Numbered from the stretch's first letter, positions 1 to 6,831 are shown. The stretch is DNA of 18,648 nt from an uncultured Oscillospiraceae bacterium (GCA_934655935.1 CAKUHJ010000027.1:1-18648), one strand, 5' to 3'. The notes: generated by a model not told the origin, from the sequence alone. Made by a program: numbers and translations.

Positions 1-4
1 ACAC

Positions 5-14
5 TCGCGCCTCA
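5..14 (-). promoter_or_regulatory. Possible start of a lysine (L-box) riboswitch, edge-truncated
   Basis: About 34 bases into the transcript expected from the promoter at 55-83, the minus strand reads TGAGGCGCGA. This resembles the conserved AGAGGCGCGA block near the 5' end of lysine riboswitches, with one mismatch. The rest of any aptamer would lie outside the window. A ten-base match in GC-rich DNA is weak evidence, so this is a pointer only. Confidence 0.15.
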
Positions 15-54
15 GCCGCGAACACAAAATTGTATATTCACGCCTGTATGCAAT

Positions 55-83
55 ATCATACCAAAAAGCAGAGAAAATTTCAA
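55..83 (-). promoter_or_regulatory. Predicted sigma70 promoter reading leftward out of the window
   Basis: On the minus strand a -35 TTGAAA (78-83) and a -10 TATGAT (55-60) are separated by exactly 17 bases. Each box differs from consensus at one position. Transcription would start near position 48 and run off the left edge, so the target gene is outside the window. Confidence 0.55.
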
Positions 84-160
84 CCTTTTCCCGTCATATT
101 GCAAAAAAAGTTCCTGATCCCGCAGCCGCCGTGCCCTCAAAGGCCGGTCCGGCAGGCTTT

Positions 161-189
161 ATTTTATCACATGGGAAAGGAATTTGCAA
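161..189 (-). promoter_or_regulatory. Second possible leftward promoter
   Basis: On the minus strand TTGCAA (184-189) and TAAAAT (161-166) are 17 bases apart. The -35 matches consensus at four of six positions and the -10 at five of six. It could be an alternative upstream promoter for the same gene outside the window. It is weaker than the one at 55-83. Confidence 0.3.
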
Positions 190-243
190 TTTTCATCCTG
201 TCAAAAATTCATATTGTTTTGTCTTAAAAACTGTGAATTGCCG

Positions 244-900
244 TCACTCTTCCGTAATATCCAGCAGTGTGAAGCGGTTTTTGCTGGTTTCCAGCAGCCC
301 CTCGTCCCGCATCCGGCCAAGCTCTTTTGAAAGTGCGCTGCGGTCCACATTCAAAAAGTCCGCCAGCTGCTGCCGGTCAAAGGGAATGGAAAAGCTGCGT
401 GCGCCGTGCAGCCGCGCCTGCTGGGACAGATAGGTCAGAAGCCGCGCGCGGAGGCTCTTCGGCGTGGTGCAGAAAATCCGGTCGGAGAGCGCCAGATTTT
501 TTTCCGCCGTCAGCAAAAGGAGCGCGCGCAGAAGCTTCTTCTGCCAGCCTTCGCCGGAAGCGTTCGCATCCAGCAGCCGTCCGAGCTGAAAAAACGCAAT
601 TCTGGACGGCTGCGCGGCCACCGCGTCCACCATCAGCACTCTTCCGCAGAGCGCATAGGTCTCGGCGAAGAGCTCCCCCTCCTCCGCGCGGCCAAGAATA
701 CTCCGGCTGCCCCAGAGGTCATTGCTTTCAATATTCACCGCGCCCATGAGAACCACGCCGAGCGCGTCGGTCCTTTCCCCGCAGTGAAGCACCGTCTGCC
801 CGCGGGCAAAGCTCTTTTCATAAACTGCGCCGCAGGAAAGCAGCTGCGTGCGCTCCGCTTCGGTAAAATTTTCAAAAATCGAAAGAAATTCCAGCTCCAT
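244..900 (-). CDS. Crp/Fnr family transcriptional regulator
   Basis: A 218-residue protein of normal length for a Crp/Fnr regulator. Residues about 5-110 form the cyclic-nucleotide-binding-like beta-roll (GERTDALGVVLMGAVNI at 41-57), and about 120-150 the dimer helix. Residues 173-206 are a winged helix-turn-helix with recognition helix VDRSALSKELGRM (185-197). It has four scattered cysteines (23, 40, 85, 144) but no N-terminal cysteine cluster of the Fnr type, so a 4Fe-4S oxygen sensor like E. coli Fnr is not evident and the ligand is unknown. The start follows an AAAGGA ribosome site. It is divergent from the Cys-rich/ferredoxin operon, and a palindrome between them (914-929) is its likely operator. 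Related regulators are often found beside hcp or redox genes (family knowledge). Its role as regulator of the neighbouring operon is inferred. Confidence 0.9.
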   Translation of the reverse strand: MELEFLSIFENFTEAERTQLLSCGAVYEKSFARGQTVLHCGERTDALGVVLMGAVNIESNDLWGSRSILGRAEEGELFAETYALCGRVLMVDAVAAQPSRIAFFQLGRLLDANASGEGWQKKLLRALLLLTAEKNLALSDRIFCTTPKSLRARLLTYLSQQARLHGARSFSIPFDRQQLADFLNVDRSALSKELGRMRDEGLLETSKNRFTLLDITEE

Positions 901-913
901 TCGCGTTTCCTTT

Positions 914-929
914 TGTGGTTCAGACCACA
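914..929. promoter_or_regulatory. Perfect palindrome, probable Crp/Fnr-type operator
   Basis: TGTGGT-TCAG-ACCACA is a perfect inverted repeat (6-bp arms, 4-base centre), close in form to Crp/Fnr half-sites. Its centre (between 921 and 922) lies about 41.5 bases upstream of the start point expected from the -10 box at 951-956. That is the classic class II activator position. It also lies 14-29 bases upstream of the regulator's own start codon, so it could repress the regulator gene or form a small hairpin in that mRNA. Confidence 0.55.
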
Positions 930-950
930 GACTCAGGGCTTGTTATGTGC

Positions 951-956
951 TATCAT
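951..956 (+). promoter_or_regulatory. -10 box of the Cys-rich/ferredoxin operon
   Basis: TATCAT on the plus strand, 30 bases before the first start codon of the operon. No good -35 box sits 17 bases upstream (CAGACT there). This fits an activator-dependent promoter using the palindrome at 914-929. The same bases read TATGAT on the minus strand, so a back-to-back promoter for the regulator is possible. Confidence 0.4.
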
Positions 957-985
957 ACATCCAGAAAGCAAAGGAGGTCCGGCGT

Positions 986-1273
986 ATGATCTTATCCGGC
1001 TGTCAGGGAAAGCCGCGCACCCCGGTGATTCTGGAGAAAACCTGTCCGCAGTGCGGCCATGAAATTGAAATGTTCTCCACAGACACACAGGCAACGTGCG
1101 AGCACTGTGGCTTTGTGGCCTATAACGACACGCTCAGCTGCGTGCAGTGGTGCAAATACGCCCGCCAGTGCGTGGGCGATGAAATGTATGAGCAGATGAT
1201 GGAAATCGCCGCGAAGCAGAAGGCCGAGCGCGAGGCAGAGCGGCAGCGCAAGCGAAAGGAGCAGACAACATGA
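986..1273 (+). CDS. Small Cys-rich zinc-ribbon-like protein
   Basis: A 95-residue protein with eight cysteines. C20-x2-C23 and C38-x2-C41 (CPQCG and CEHCG) form a four-cysteine zinc-ribbon pattern. A second motif, SCVQWCKYARQCVG (51-64), adds C52, C56 and C62 in a C-x3-C-x5-C arrangement, and C6 is alone. The tail (74-95) is highly charged (KAEREAERQRKRKE) and probably helical. I chose the ATG at 986 because AAGGAGG (971-977) lies eight bases upstream; the longer open frame overlaps the divergent promoter. The stop overlaps the next gene's start by four bases (ATGA), so the two are translationally coupled. The second motif could bind iron-sulfur or zinc. I do not know a tested function; its setting suggests redox or nitrosative stress physiology. 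Confidence 0.75.
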   Translation: MILSGCQGKPRTPVILEKTCPQCGHEIEMFSTDTQATCEHCGFVAYNDTLSCVQWCKYARQCVGDEMYEQMMEIAAKQKAEREAERQRKRKEQTT

Positions 1274-1959
1274 AGCGGAAAATCATCCACATTGACGAAG
1301 CGCTCTGCAACGGCTGCGGCGCGTGCGCGCAGGCCTGCCACGAGGGGGCCATCGGCATGGTAAACGGCAAGGCGAAGCTCCTGCGGGAGGACTTCTGCGA
1401 CGGTCTGGGCGACTGCCTGCCCGCCTGCCCCGCCGGGGCGATCGCCTTTGAAACCCGTGAGGCGCCCGCCTATGACGAGCAGGCCGTGCGCAGGGCCAAG
1501 GGCGGCGCGCAGCCCGCAGGCGGCTGTCCGGGCACGCGGCTTCGGACGCTTGCGGCAAGGCAGGACGCCGGCGCGCCGGCACAGGCGGCCGCAGAATCCC
1601 GGCTGGCGCAGTGGCCCTGCCAGCTGAAGCTGGTCCCTGCCGGCGCGCCGTATTTTGAGGGCGCGAGGCTTCTCATCGCCGCAGACTGCACAGCCTACGC
1701 CTATGCGCGGCTGCACGAGGAATTCATGCGGGGAAAAATCACGCTGATCGGCTGCCCGAAGCTCGACAGTGTGGACTACAGCGAAAAGCTCGGTCAGATT
1801 CTGAGCCAGCACGAGATCAAAAGCATCACGCTCGTGCGGATGGAGGTTCCCTGCTGCGGCGGGCTGGAGTTCGCGCTGCAGAACGCACTGCGTGAAAGCG
1901 GCCGGCTGATCCCCTGGCAGGTCGTAACCATCTCCATCGACGGAAAAATTCTCGATTGA
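1270..1959 (+). CDS. 4Fe-4S ferredoxin-domain protein, probable electron-transfer partner
   Basis: A 229-residue protein. Residues 13-23 hold a standard CxxCxxCxxxC cluster motif (C13, C16, C19, C23). A second, altered motif reads C43-x5-C49-x3-C53 (CDGLGDCLPACP), where the usual CxxC is missing, so the second cluster may be unusual. After a low-complexity Ala/Gly/Gln linker (70-112) comes a C-terminal domain with conserved-looking cysteines: QWPC (C117), AADC (C140), IGCPKLD (C162) and VPCCGG (C195, C196). This matches an anaerobe family annotated only as 4Fe-4S binding protein, sometimes next to hydroxylamine reductase and Crp/Fnr genes (recalled, not searched). AAAGGAG (1255-1261) is the ribosome site and the start overlaps the upstream stop. 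It probably passes electrons together with the Cys-rich partner; the acceptor is unknown. Confidence 0.85.
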   Translation: MKRKIIHIDEALCNGCGACAQACHEGAIGMVNGKAKLLREDFCDGLGDCLPACPAGAIAFETREAPAYDEQAVRRAKGGAQPAGGCPGTRLRTLAARQDAGAPAQAAAESRLAQWPCQLKLVPAGAPYFEGARLLIAADCTAYAYARLHEEFMRGKITLIGCPKLDSVDYSEKLGQILSQHEIKSITLVRMEVPCCGGLEFALQNALRESGRLIPWQVVTISIDGKILD

Positions 1960-2091
1960 GGCTGCCATACCGTGCCGATTTTCCGCAGCTTCTATATTTT
2001 CATGAGCGCGGCGCTGCACTGGCACAGTAAAAACGACACACTCAGGCGCGGTGCCTTTCCGGGCGCAGACGCACGGCATACCGCAGTCCTT

Positions 2092-2126
2092 CCGTCCCCG
2101 GCAGACGCCGGGGACGGTTATTTTTT
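2092..2126 (+). terminator. Rho-independent terminator of the ferredoxin operon
   Basis: A perfect 10-bp GC-rich stem (2092-2101 with 2108-2117), loop CAGACG, is followed by TTATTTTTT on the plus strand. It ends just before the ileS stop codon. In the opposite direction the stem lacks a U-run, so it mainly serves the plus-strand operon while perhaps stabilising the ileS mRNA end. Confidence 0.9.
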
Positions 2127-2127
2127 C

Positions 2128-4938
2128 TCAATCGTCAAACTCGACGCCGAGCGCCGCGACCACCGCCGCGCAGCGCGGGCACAGGCCGTGCGCGTCGGAC
2201 TGCTCGGAATGCATCCAGCAGCGCGGACACTTCTGTCCCTTTGCCTCGCTCACGGCAATCGTCAGTCCCGGGAAATTGCTGCCGGAGCCGACAACCGCGT
2301 TCTCTTCCGGCTTCTCACCTGTCACGCAGACGTTCGAAACGATGAAGATTTCCGCCAGGTTCATTCCCTCGACCGCCTTGACCGCCTCGGCCGCCGCAGC
2401 GTCCACCGCCGTCAGCGCAACATGCGCCTCCAGGCTCTTGCCGATGCGCTTGTCCGCGCGGGCCGTCTCCAAAACGCCGTTGACGTCGCTGCGGAGCTTG
2501 AAGGCCGCGTCCCAGGCCGCCATGCGCGTCTCGTCCAGCGCGTACTGCGGATACGGCTTCGACATCTGGTTGAGCACGACGTTTCTCGGGTCGTCGCCGT
2601 CGCGGTGCGGCATCTGCAGCCAGATTTCATCGCAGGTGAAGGCCAGGATCGGCGCGAAGGCCTTGGTCATAGCGTCCAGAATCAGCCAGAGCGCCGTCTG
2701 TGCGGCGCGGCGCGGCAGACTGTTCTGCCCGTCGCAGTAAAGATGATCCTTGATGATATCCAGGTAGAGGCTGGAAAGCGTCACGACGCAGAAATCGTTG
2801 ATTGCGTGCGAGACCGTCAGAAACTCATAATTCTGATAGGCGTTTTCGCACCGGACCAGCAGATCATTGAGCTTTGTCACGGCCCAGCGGTCCAGCTCCG
2901 GCATATCCTCCGGGCTGACCAGCTCATTGGGGTTGAAGTCCGTCAGATTGTCCAGGCAGAACTTGGCCGTATTGCGGAACTTCAGATAGTTCTGGCTCAG
3001 CTGCTGGAAGATGGTGTCCGAGCAGCGCACATCCACATGATAGTCGGCAGAGCCTGCCCACAGACGGCAGATATCCGCGCCGTACTTCTTGAAGACGTCC
3101 GCCGGGTCGACGCCGTTTCCGAGCGACTTGTGCATGGCCTTGCCCTCGCCGTCCACGGTCCAGCCGTGCGTGACGCACTCCTTGAACGGAGCGCCCTTTC
3201 CGAACGCGCCGACCGCCGTCAGAAGGCTCGACTGGAACCAGCCGCGATACTGGTCGAGGCCCTCCATATAAACCGTCGCCGGCCAGAAGCCCTGGTCGCG
3301 CTGCATGGAGGCATAGTGCGTAGAGCCGGAATCAAACCAGCCGTCCAGCGTGTCGGTCTCCTTTTCAAAATGGCGGCCGCCGCAGTGCGGGCAGGCAAAG
3401 CCTTCGGGCACAAGCTCGTCCGCGTCCTTCTCAAACCAGACGTTCGAGCCGTATTCGCCGAAGAGCGCGGAAATCCTTGCAATGGTCTCGTCCGTGCAGA
3501 TGGGCTTACCGCAGTCTCTGCAGTAGAACACAGGAATCGGCAGGCCCCAGCGGCGCTGGCGGGAGATGCACCAGTCCGTGCGCTCACGGATCATGGCCTT
3601 CATACGGTCAATGCCCCACGCAGGAAGCCAGCGGACCTCGTCGCAGGCGGCGCAGGCCTCGTCCTTGAAGGAGTCGACCGAGCAGAACCACTGCGGCGTG
3701 GCACGGAAGATGATCGGCTTCTTGCAGCGCCAGCAGTGCGGATAGCTGTGGACAATCTCCTCCGAGGCGAACAGGCTTCCGCTCTGCTTCATATCCGCAA
3801 GGATCACCGGGTTTGACTCGTCCACCAGCATGCCGGCATATTTTCCGGCATAGTCAGTATGGCGGCCCTGGTCGTCCACGGGCACCACCATCTCCATGCC
3901 GTAGCGGCGGCAGGTCTGATAGTCGTCCGCGCCGAAGCCGGGCGCGGTGTGCACGCAGCCCGTGCCGGAGTCCATCGTGACATAGTCCGCCAGGACCAGT
4001 CGGCTCGTCTTCGGCAGGAACGGGTGCTGCGCGAGCATGTTCTCATAGAAGCTGCCCGGATGCGTCTCCACAACAGCATAATGCTCCACGCCGCCGGCGC
4101 CCATCACCTTCTGTGTCAGCGCCTCGGCTACAATATACATTTCCCCGTTGTCCTCGTTTTTCACCACCGCATAGCTTTCCGACGGGTTGAGCGCAATGGC
4201 AAGGTTGCCGGGCAGCGTCCAGATGGTGGTGGTCCAGATGACGAAGCTCAGCCTGCTCTTATCCAGATGCGGCAGCCTGCCCTGATCGTCCTGCATGGGG
4301 AACTTGACGTAGACCGTGGTACACGGATCGTCCTGATATTCGATTTCCGCCTCGGCCAGCGCCGTCTCGTCATGGTAGCACCAGTAGACCGGCTTCAGGC
4401 CCTTATAGATATAGCCCTTCTTGTACATCGCGCCGAAGACCTTGACCTCCTCGGCCTCAAAGCCGGGCGACATGGTTTTGTACGGATGCTCCCAGTCGCC
4501 GATGACGCCCAGGCGGCGGAAGCCCTCCATCTGCACGTCAATATAATGCTGCGCAAAATCGTGGCAGGCCGAGCGGAAATCTGCGACGGACATTTTCTTG
4601 TGGTTGAGCTTGTTCTTTTTGATGATCGCCGATTCGATGGGCATGCCGTGGTTATCCCAGCCGGGAATATATGGCGTATAGTATCCGCGCATCGCCGCAG
4701 AGCGGACCATGAAGTCCTTGATGCTCTTGTTGAGTGCGTGGCCCATGTGCAGCGCGCCGTTTGAGAACGGAGGGCCGTCGTGCAGGGAGAACAGGGGCTT
4801 GCCCTCGTTCTTCTTCAGCAGCTCGCGATAAAGCTCCATCTCGTTCCAGCGCTTGAGCATATCCGGCTCGCGCTGGGGAAGCCCCGCGCGCATCGGAAAG
4901 CCCGACTTGTTCATATTCAGCGTCTTTTTGTATTCCAT
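2128..4938 (-). CDS. ileS: Isoleucyl-tRNA synthetase
   Basis: A class I aminoacyl-tRNA synthetase (936 residues, usual for bacterial IleRS) that charges tRNA-Ile in the cytoplasm. The HIGH signature is HMGH (64-67) in PPFSNGALHMGH. The KMSKS loop appears as KAMHKS (600-605) in GEGKAMHKSLGNGVDP. The editing-domain entry VIWTTTIWTLPGNLAIALNP is present. The C-terminal zinc finger has C904, C907, C920 and C923. The ATG at 4938 is the start because AGGAGGG lies immediately upstream; an in-frame ATG five codons earlier would place that ribosome site inside the gene. A T-box riboswitch and its own promoter precede it, so expression should rise when uncharged tRNA-Ile accumulates. The gene stands alone, with the plus-strand terminator abutting its 3' end. 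Confidence 0.98.
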   Translation of the reverse strand: MEYKKTLNMNKSGFPMRAGLPQREPDMLKRWNEMELYRELLKKNEGKPLFSLHDGPPFSNGALHMGHALNKSIKDFMVRSAAMRGYYTPYIPGWDNHGMPIESAIIKKNKLNHKKMSVADFRSACHDFAQHYIDVQMEGFRRLGVIGDWEHPYKTMSPGFEAEEVKVFGAMYKKGYIYKGLKPVYWCYHDETALAEAEIEYQDDPCTTVYVKFPMQDDQGRLPHLDKSRLSFVIWTTTIWTLPGNLAIALNPSESYAVVKNEDNGEMYIVAEALTQKVMGAGGVEHYAVVETHPGSFYENMLAQHPFLPKTSRLVLADYVTMDSGTGCVHTAPGFGADDYQTCRRYGMEMVVPVDDQGRHTDYAGKYAGMLVDESNPVILADMKQSGSLFASEEIVHSYPHCWRCKKPIIFRATPQWFCSVDSFKDEACAACDEVRWLPAWGIDRMKAMIRERTDWCISRQRRWGLPIPVFYCRDCGKPICTDETIARISALFGEYGSNVWFEKDADELVPEGFACPHCGGRHFEKETDTLDGWFDSGSTHYASMQRDQGFWPATVYMEGLDQYRGWFQSSLLTAVGAFGKGAPFKECVTHGWTVDGEGKAMHKSLGNGVDPADVFKKYGADICRLWAGSADYHVDVRCSDTIFQQLSQNYLKFRNTAKFCLDNLTDFNPNELVSPEDMPELDRWAVTKLNDLLVRCENAYQNYEFLTVSHAINDFCVVTLSSLYLDIIKDHLYCDGQNSLPRRAAQTALWLILDAMTKAFAPILAFTCDEIWLQMPHRDGDDPRNVVLNQMSKPYPQYALDETRMAAWDAAFKLRSDVNGVLETARADKRIGKSLEAHVALTAVDAAAAEAVKAVEGMNLAEIFIVSNVCVTGEKPEENAVVGSGSNFPGLTIAVSEAKGQKCPRCWMHSEQSDAHGLCPRCAAVVAALGVEFDD

Positions 4939-5217
4939 AATTCCCTCCTGCAAAAAACAAAACGCCCTGAGCAGGCACTCTGCTCAGGGCGGCAATTGAC
5001 CGCGGTACCACCTGAATTCCCGCGCGCGGCAAAAGCGCGGCGGACGCTCTGTCCCTGTAACGGGAGAACCCGTCCTGACCTAATGGGCCTGAGCCGTTCA
5101 GCCGGATGCTCAAAGGAGATATTCAAACAGACCGCGCCGCCGCCTTACACCACCCGGCGGCTCTCTTCGCGCGCAGCGTCCGTTCTACTCGGCCTTATCG
5201 CAGCATGTAACCTATTA
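4939..5217 (-). promoter_or_regulatory. T-box riboswitch leader of ileS (tRNA-Ile sensing)
   Basis: The minus-strand leader carries the hallmark T-box sequence AGGTGGTACCGCGG (5000-5013). Upstream is a Stem I region with the AGTA element, the GGGTGGTGTAAGG distal part, and a specifier segment GAATATCTCC. In that segment ATC (5118-5120) is the isoleucine codon, agreeing with the downstream gene. Stem III-like CGGGTTCTCCCGTTACAGGGACAG follows in two short blocks. The antiterminator would use the T-box side to compete with the terminator at 4952-4990. Uncharged tRNA-Ile would pair with the specifier and T-box and allow readthrough. The 5' limit is estimated from the promoter. Confidence 0.95.
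4952..4990 (-). terminator. T-box-controlled intrinsic terminator before ileS
   Basis: On the minus strand a perfect 11-bp stem GCCCTGAGCAG/CTGCTCAGGGC (4980-4990 with 4964-4974), loop AGTGC, is followed by GTTTTGTTTTTT. It lies between the T-box sequence and the ribosome site, as expected for transcriptional attenuation. Confidence 0.95.
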
Positions 5218-5223
5218 TCACTG

Positions 5224-5252
5224 ATTTTAGCGCGTCTGCGCCGGTTTGTCAA
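5224..5252 (-). promoter_or_regulatory. Promoter of the ileS T-box transcript
   Basis: Minus-strand TTGACA (5247-5252, perfect) and TAAAAT (5224-5229, one mismatch) with a 17-base spacer. The -35 box overlaps the stop codon of the upstream small membrane protein gene (stop at 5249-5251). Transcription should start near 5217. Confidence 0.8.
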
Positions 5253-5563
5253 CCTTCGCCGGCCGAAGCGGCCGCTTTTTTCACCTTTTCCTGCTGACGC
5301 TGCCGGTCAAAGCGGCGGTTGCGGAAATAAATCAGAAGATTTGTGCTCACAGCGAACAGATTGAAGAAATACACGATGAGAACATAGTTGATCCGGTGCG
5401 TCAGGATTTTTCCCGCGATGCCGCATACATAGCCGGACATAATGAGCAGAATAAAGGGCAGACTCATCCCCATTGTCGTTCTGGACCGGTAATTGTGTAC
5501 CACGCTGATCGGCCACGAAAAGCCGAAGCAGAGCAGCATCATGGTTTCCAGCAGATTTCCCAT
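5249..5563 (-). CDS. Small PQ-loop-like membrane protein
   Basis: A 104-residue protein with three predicted membrane segments (about 4-21, 33-53 and 58-80) and a basic tail (82-98, RNRRFDRQRQQEKVKK). Segment 14-36 (GFSWPISVVHNYRSRTTMGMSLP) is laid out like a PQ-loop/SemiSWEET half-transporter: a helix ending in a Pro, a basic turn, then a helix beginning with Ser-Leu-Pro. Such three-helix proteins dimerise to make a full transporter (family knowledge). The substrate is unknown. I start at the ATG at 5563, which has GGGAGG seven bases upstream; a GTG six codons earlier would bury that site. It has its own promoter (5606-5634). No terminator separates it from ileS, so some transcripts may run on into the T-box leader. 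Confidence 0.75.
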   Translation of the reverse strand: MGNLLETMMLLCFGFSWPISVVHNYRSRTTMGMSLPFILLIMSGYVCGIAGKILTHRINYVLIVYFFNLFAVSTNLLIYFRNRRFDRQRQQEKVKKAAASAGEG

Positions 5564-5605
5564 GAAAGCACCCTCCCGCACGATCTTACTTATTCTCCGT
5601 TCCGA

Positions 5606-5634
5606 ATTCTAGCGCCATTCGCGCGAAAAAGCAA
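5606..5634 (-). promoter_or_regulatory. Promoter of the PQ-loop-like gene
   Basis: Minus-strand TTGCTT (5629-5634) and TAGAAT (5606-5611) with a 17-base spacer, 43 bases upstream of the chosen start codon. The -35 matches consensus at three of six bases and the -10 at five of six. Confidence 0.45.
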
Positions 5635-5702
5635 GTCCCGTGCCCGCGCAAACATTTTTTTGTGAAAAATGCAGAAAATTTGCGTGTTTTCCTCCCGGAT
5701 AG

Positions 5703-5731
5703 TTGACTTTTCTACATATTTGCTTTAGAAT
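5703..5731 (+). promoter_or_regulatory. Promoter of the btuFCD-cob operon
   Basis: TTGACT (5703-5708) and TAGAAT (5726-5731) are 17 bases apart, each one mismatch from consensus. The leader to the btuF start is only about 53 bases. It contains GGAGG twice and a 5-bp TGCAT/ATGCA hairpin, with no room for a cobalamin riboswitch. Confidence 0.75.
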
Positions 5732-5790
5732 GAGGATGCATTTGACACAGATGCAGCGAAATATCTGGAGGCTGGAGGTTTTATTTTTTT

Positions 5791-6810
5791 ATGAAAACAT
5801 CGATCCGTATTCTTGCGCTCGTGATGGCGCTGATGCTGGCGCTGGCGCTTCTCGGCGGCTGCGCGAAGAAGGCTGCCGAGGCCCCCGGGGACGCGCAGCA
5901 GACCGAGCAGCCCGCACAGGCCGAAACCCCCGCGGAAACGCCCGAGCAGGAGCAGGAGCCGCAGCCGGAAGAGACGCCGGAGCAGAGCGGCGTCAGCTTT
6001 ACCGATATGACCGGCCGTGAGATCACGCTGGACAAGCCTGCGGAAAAGCTCGTCGCGCTGACCGCGTCGGACTGCGAAATTCTTTACGCGCTTGGCGCAG
6101 GCGACCTGCTTGTCGGCCGCGGCGAATACTGCGACTATCCGGCTGAGGTTCTGGAGGTCGAGTCCGTGCAGTCCGGCTACGAAACCAATCTGGAGCAGAT
6201 CATCGCCCTGCAGCCGGACGTGCTTCTGATGGCCACCATGGCCCAGACGGAGGAGCAGGTCCAGCAGCTTGAGGACGCCGGCATCCATGTCGTTGTCAGC
6301 GACGCGCAGGATATCGAGGGCGTCTACACCGCCATCCGCATGATCGGCACGCTTACCGGCAAGGACGCCGAGGCAGAGGCGCTTTGCACCGGCATGCAGG
6401 ATACGTTCCGCACGCTCTCCGAGAAGGCTGCGGGCGACGGCACGAAGACCGTTTACTTTGAGGTCTCTCCCCTGCAGTATGGTCTGTGGACCGCCGGCAG
6501 CGGCACGTTCATGAATGAGATTGCAGCCATGCTGGGTCTTATGAACTGCTTCGACGACGTGACCGGCTGGGCCGAGATTTCCGAAGAGCAGGTGCTCGCG
6601 CGCAATCCCGATTACATTGTGACTATCTCCATGTACTACGGCGAGGGCCCGACCCCGGTGGAGGAGATCGAGAGCCGGACCGGCTGGGAAAACGTCACGG
6701 CTGTCCGGGATGGCAAGATTCTGAATCTGGACGATAATTCCCTCTCCCGTCCGTCCCAGCGGCTGGCGGACGGCGCACAGGCCCTTTACGATTTCGTCTA
6801 CGGCGAATAA
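5791..6810 (+). CDS. btuF: Corrinoid ABC transporter substrate-binding lipoprotein (BtuF-like)
   Basis: A 339-residue periplasmic-binding-type protein anchored outside the membrane. Residues 1-23 are a lipoprotein signal with lipobox LGGC, the lipidated cysteine being C24. A linker rich in Glu, Pro and Gln (25-67) follows. The BtuF/FepB-type fold then begins with TDMTGREITLDKPAEKLVAL and includes LEQIIALQPDVLLM and TGWENVTAVRDGKIL. Family members bind iron siderophores, heme or corrinoids. The corrinoid assignment rests on the operon, where permease, ATPase and four cobamide genes follow. GGAGG (5774-5778) lies 12 bases from the ATG, slightly long, across a T-rich run. A terminator-like hairpin follows the gene, which would make binding protein more abundant than the permease. 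Confidence 0.88.
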   Translation: MKTSIRILALVMALMLALALLGGCAKKAAEAPGDAQQTEQPAQAETPAETPEQEQEPQPEETPEQSGVSFTDMTGREITLDKPAEKLVALTASDCEILYALGAGDLLVGRGEYCDYPAEVLEVESVQSGYETNLEQIIALQPDVLLMATMAQTEEQVQQLEDAGIHVVVSDAQDIEGVYTAIRMIGTLTGKDAEAEALCTGMQDTFRTLSEKAAGDGTKTVYFEVSPLQYGLWTAGSGTFMNEIAAMLGLMNCFDDVTGWAEISEEQVLARNPDYIVTISMYYGEGPTPVEEIESRTGWENVTAVRDGKILNLDDNSLSRPSQRLADGAQALYDFVYGE

Positions 6811-6831
6811 GCCGGTTCACATACCATATCA

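Larger units (their letters stand above)
1..243. other. Intergenic region, no convincing gene
   Basis: This AT-rich stretch downstream of the Crp/Fnr gene holds only short open frames without a ribosome site or recognisable protein. It contains two candidate minus-strand promoters pointing out of the left edge (listed separately). It also has a weak hairpin (about 128-157) followed by TTTATTTT on the plus strand, which could be a terminator for a plus-strand gene to the left. That stem is short and bulged, so I do not list it as a terminator. Confidence 0.6.

Noticed and set aside
30..433. Short plus-strand open frames at the left edge
   Set aside because: No ribosome site, no recognisable domain, and part of them overlaps the Crp/Fnr gene.
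1120..2079. A 319-codon minus-strand open frame opposite the ferredoxin gene
   Set aside because: The plus-strand gene has clear cluster motifs, a ribosome site and coupling to its neighbour; the minus frame has none.
1972..3816. A 614-codon plus-strand open frame opposite ileS
   Set aside because: It is a shadow of ileS, crosses a terminator hairpin at its beginning and has an arginine/alanine-rich, non-protein-like composition.
4939..4953. In-frame ATG five codons upstream as the ileS start
   Set aside because: It would place the AGGAGG ribosome site inside the coding region and starts right at the T-box terminator's U-run; the ATG at 4938 is correctly spaced.
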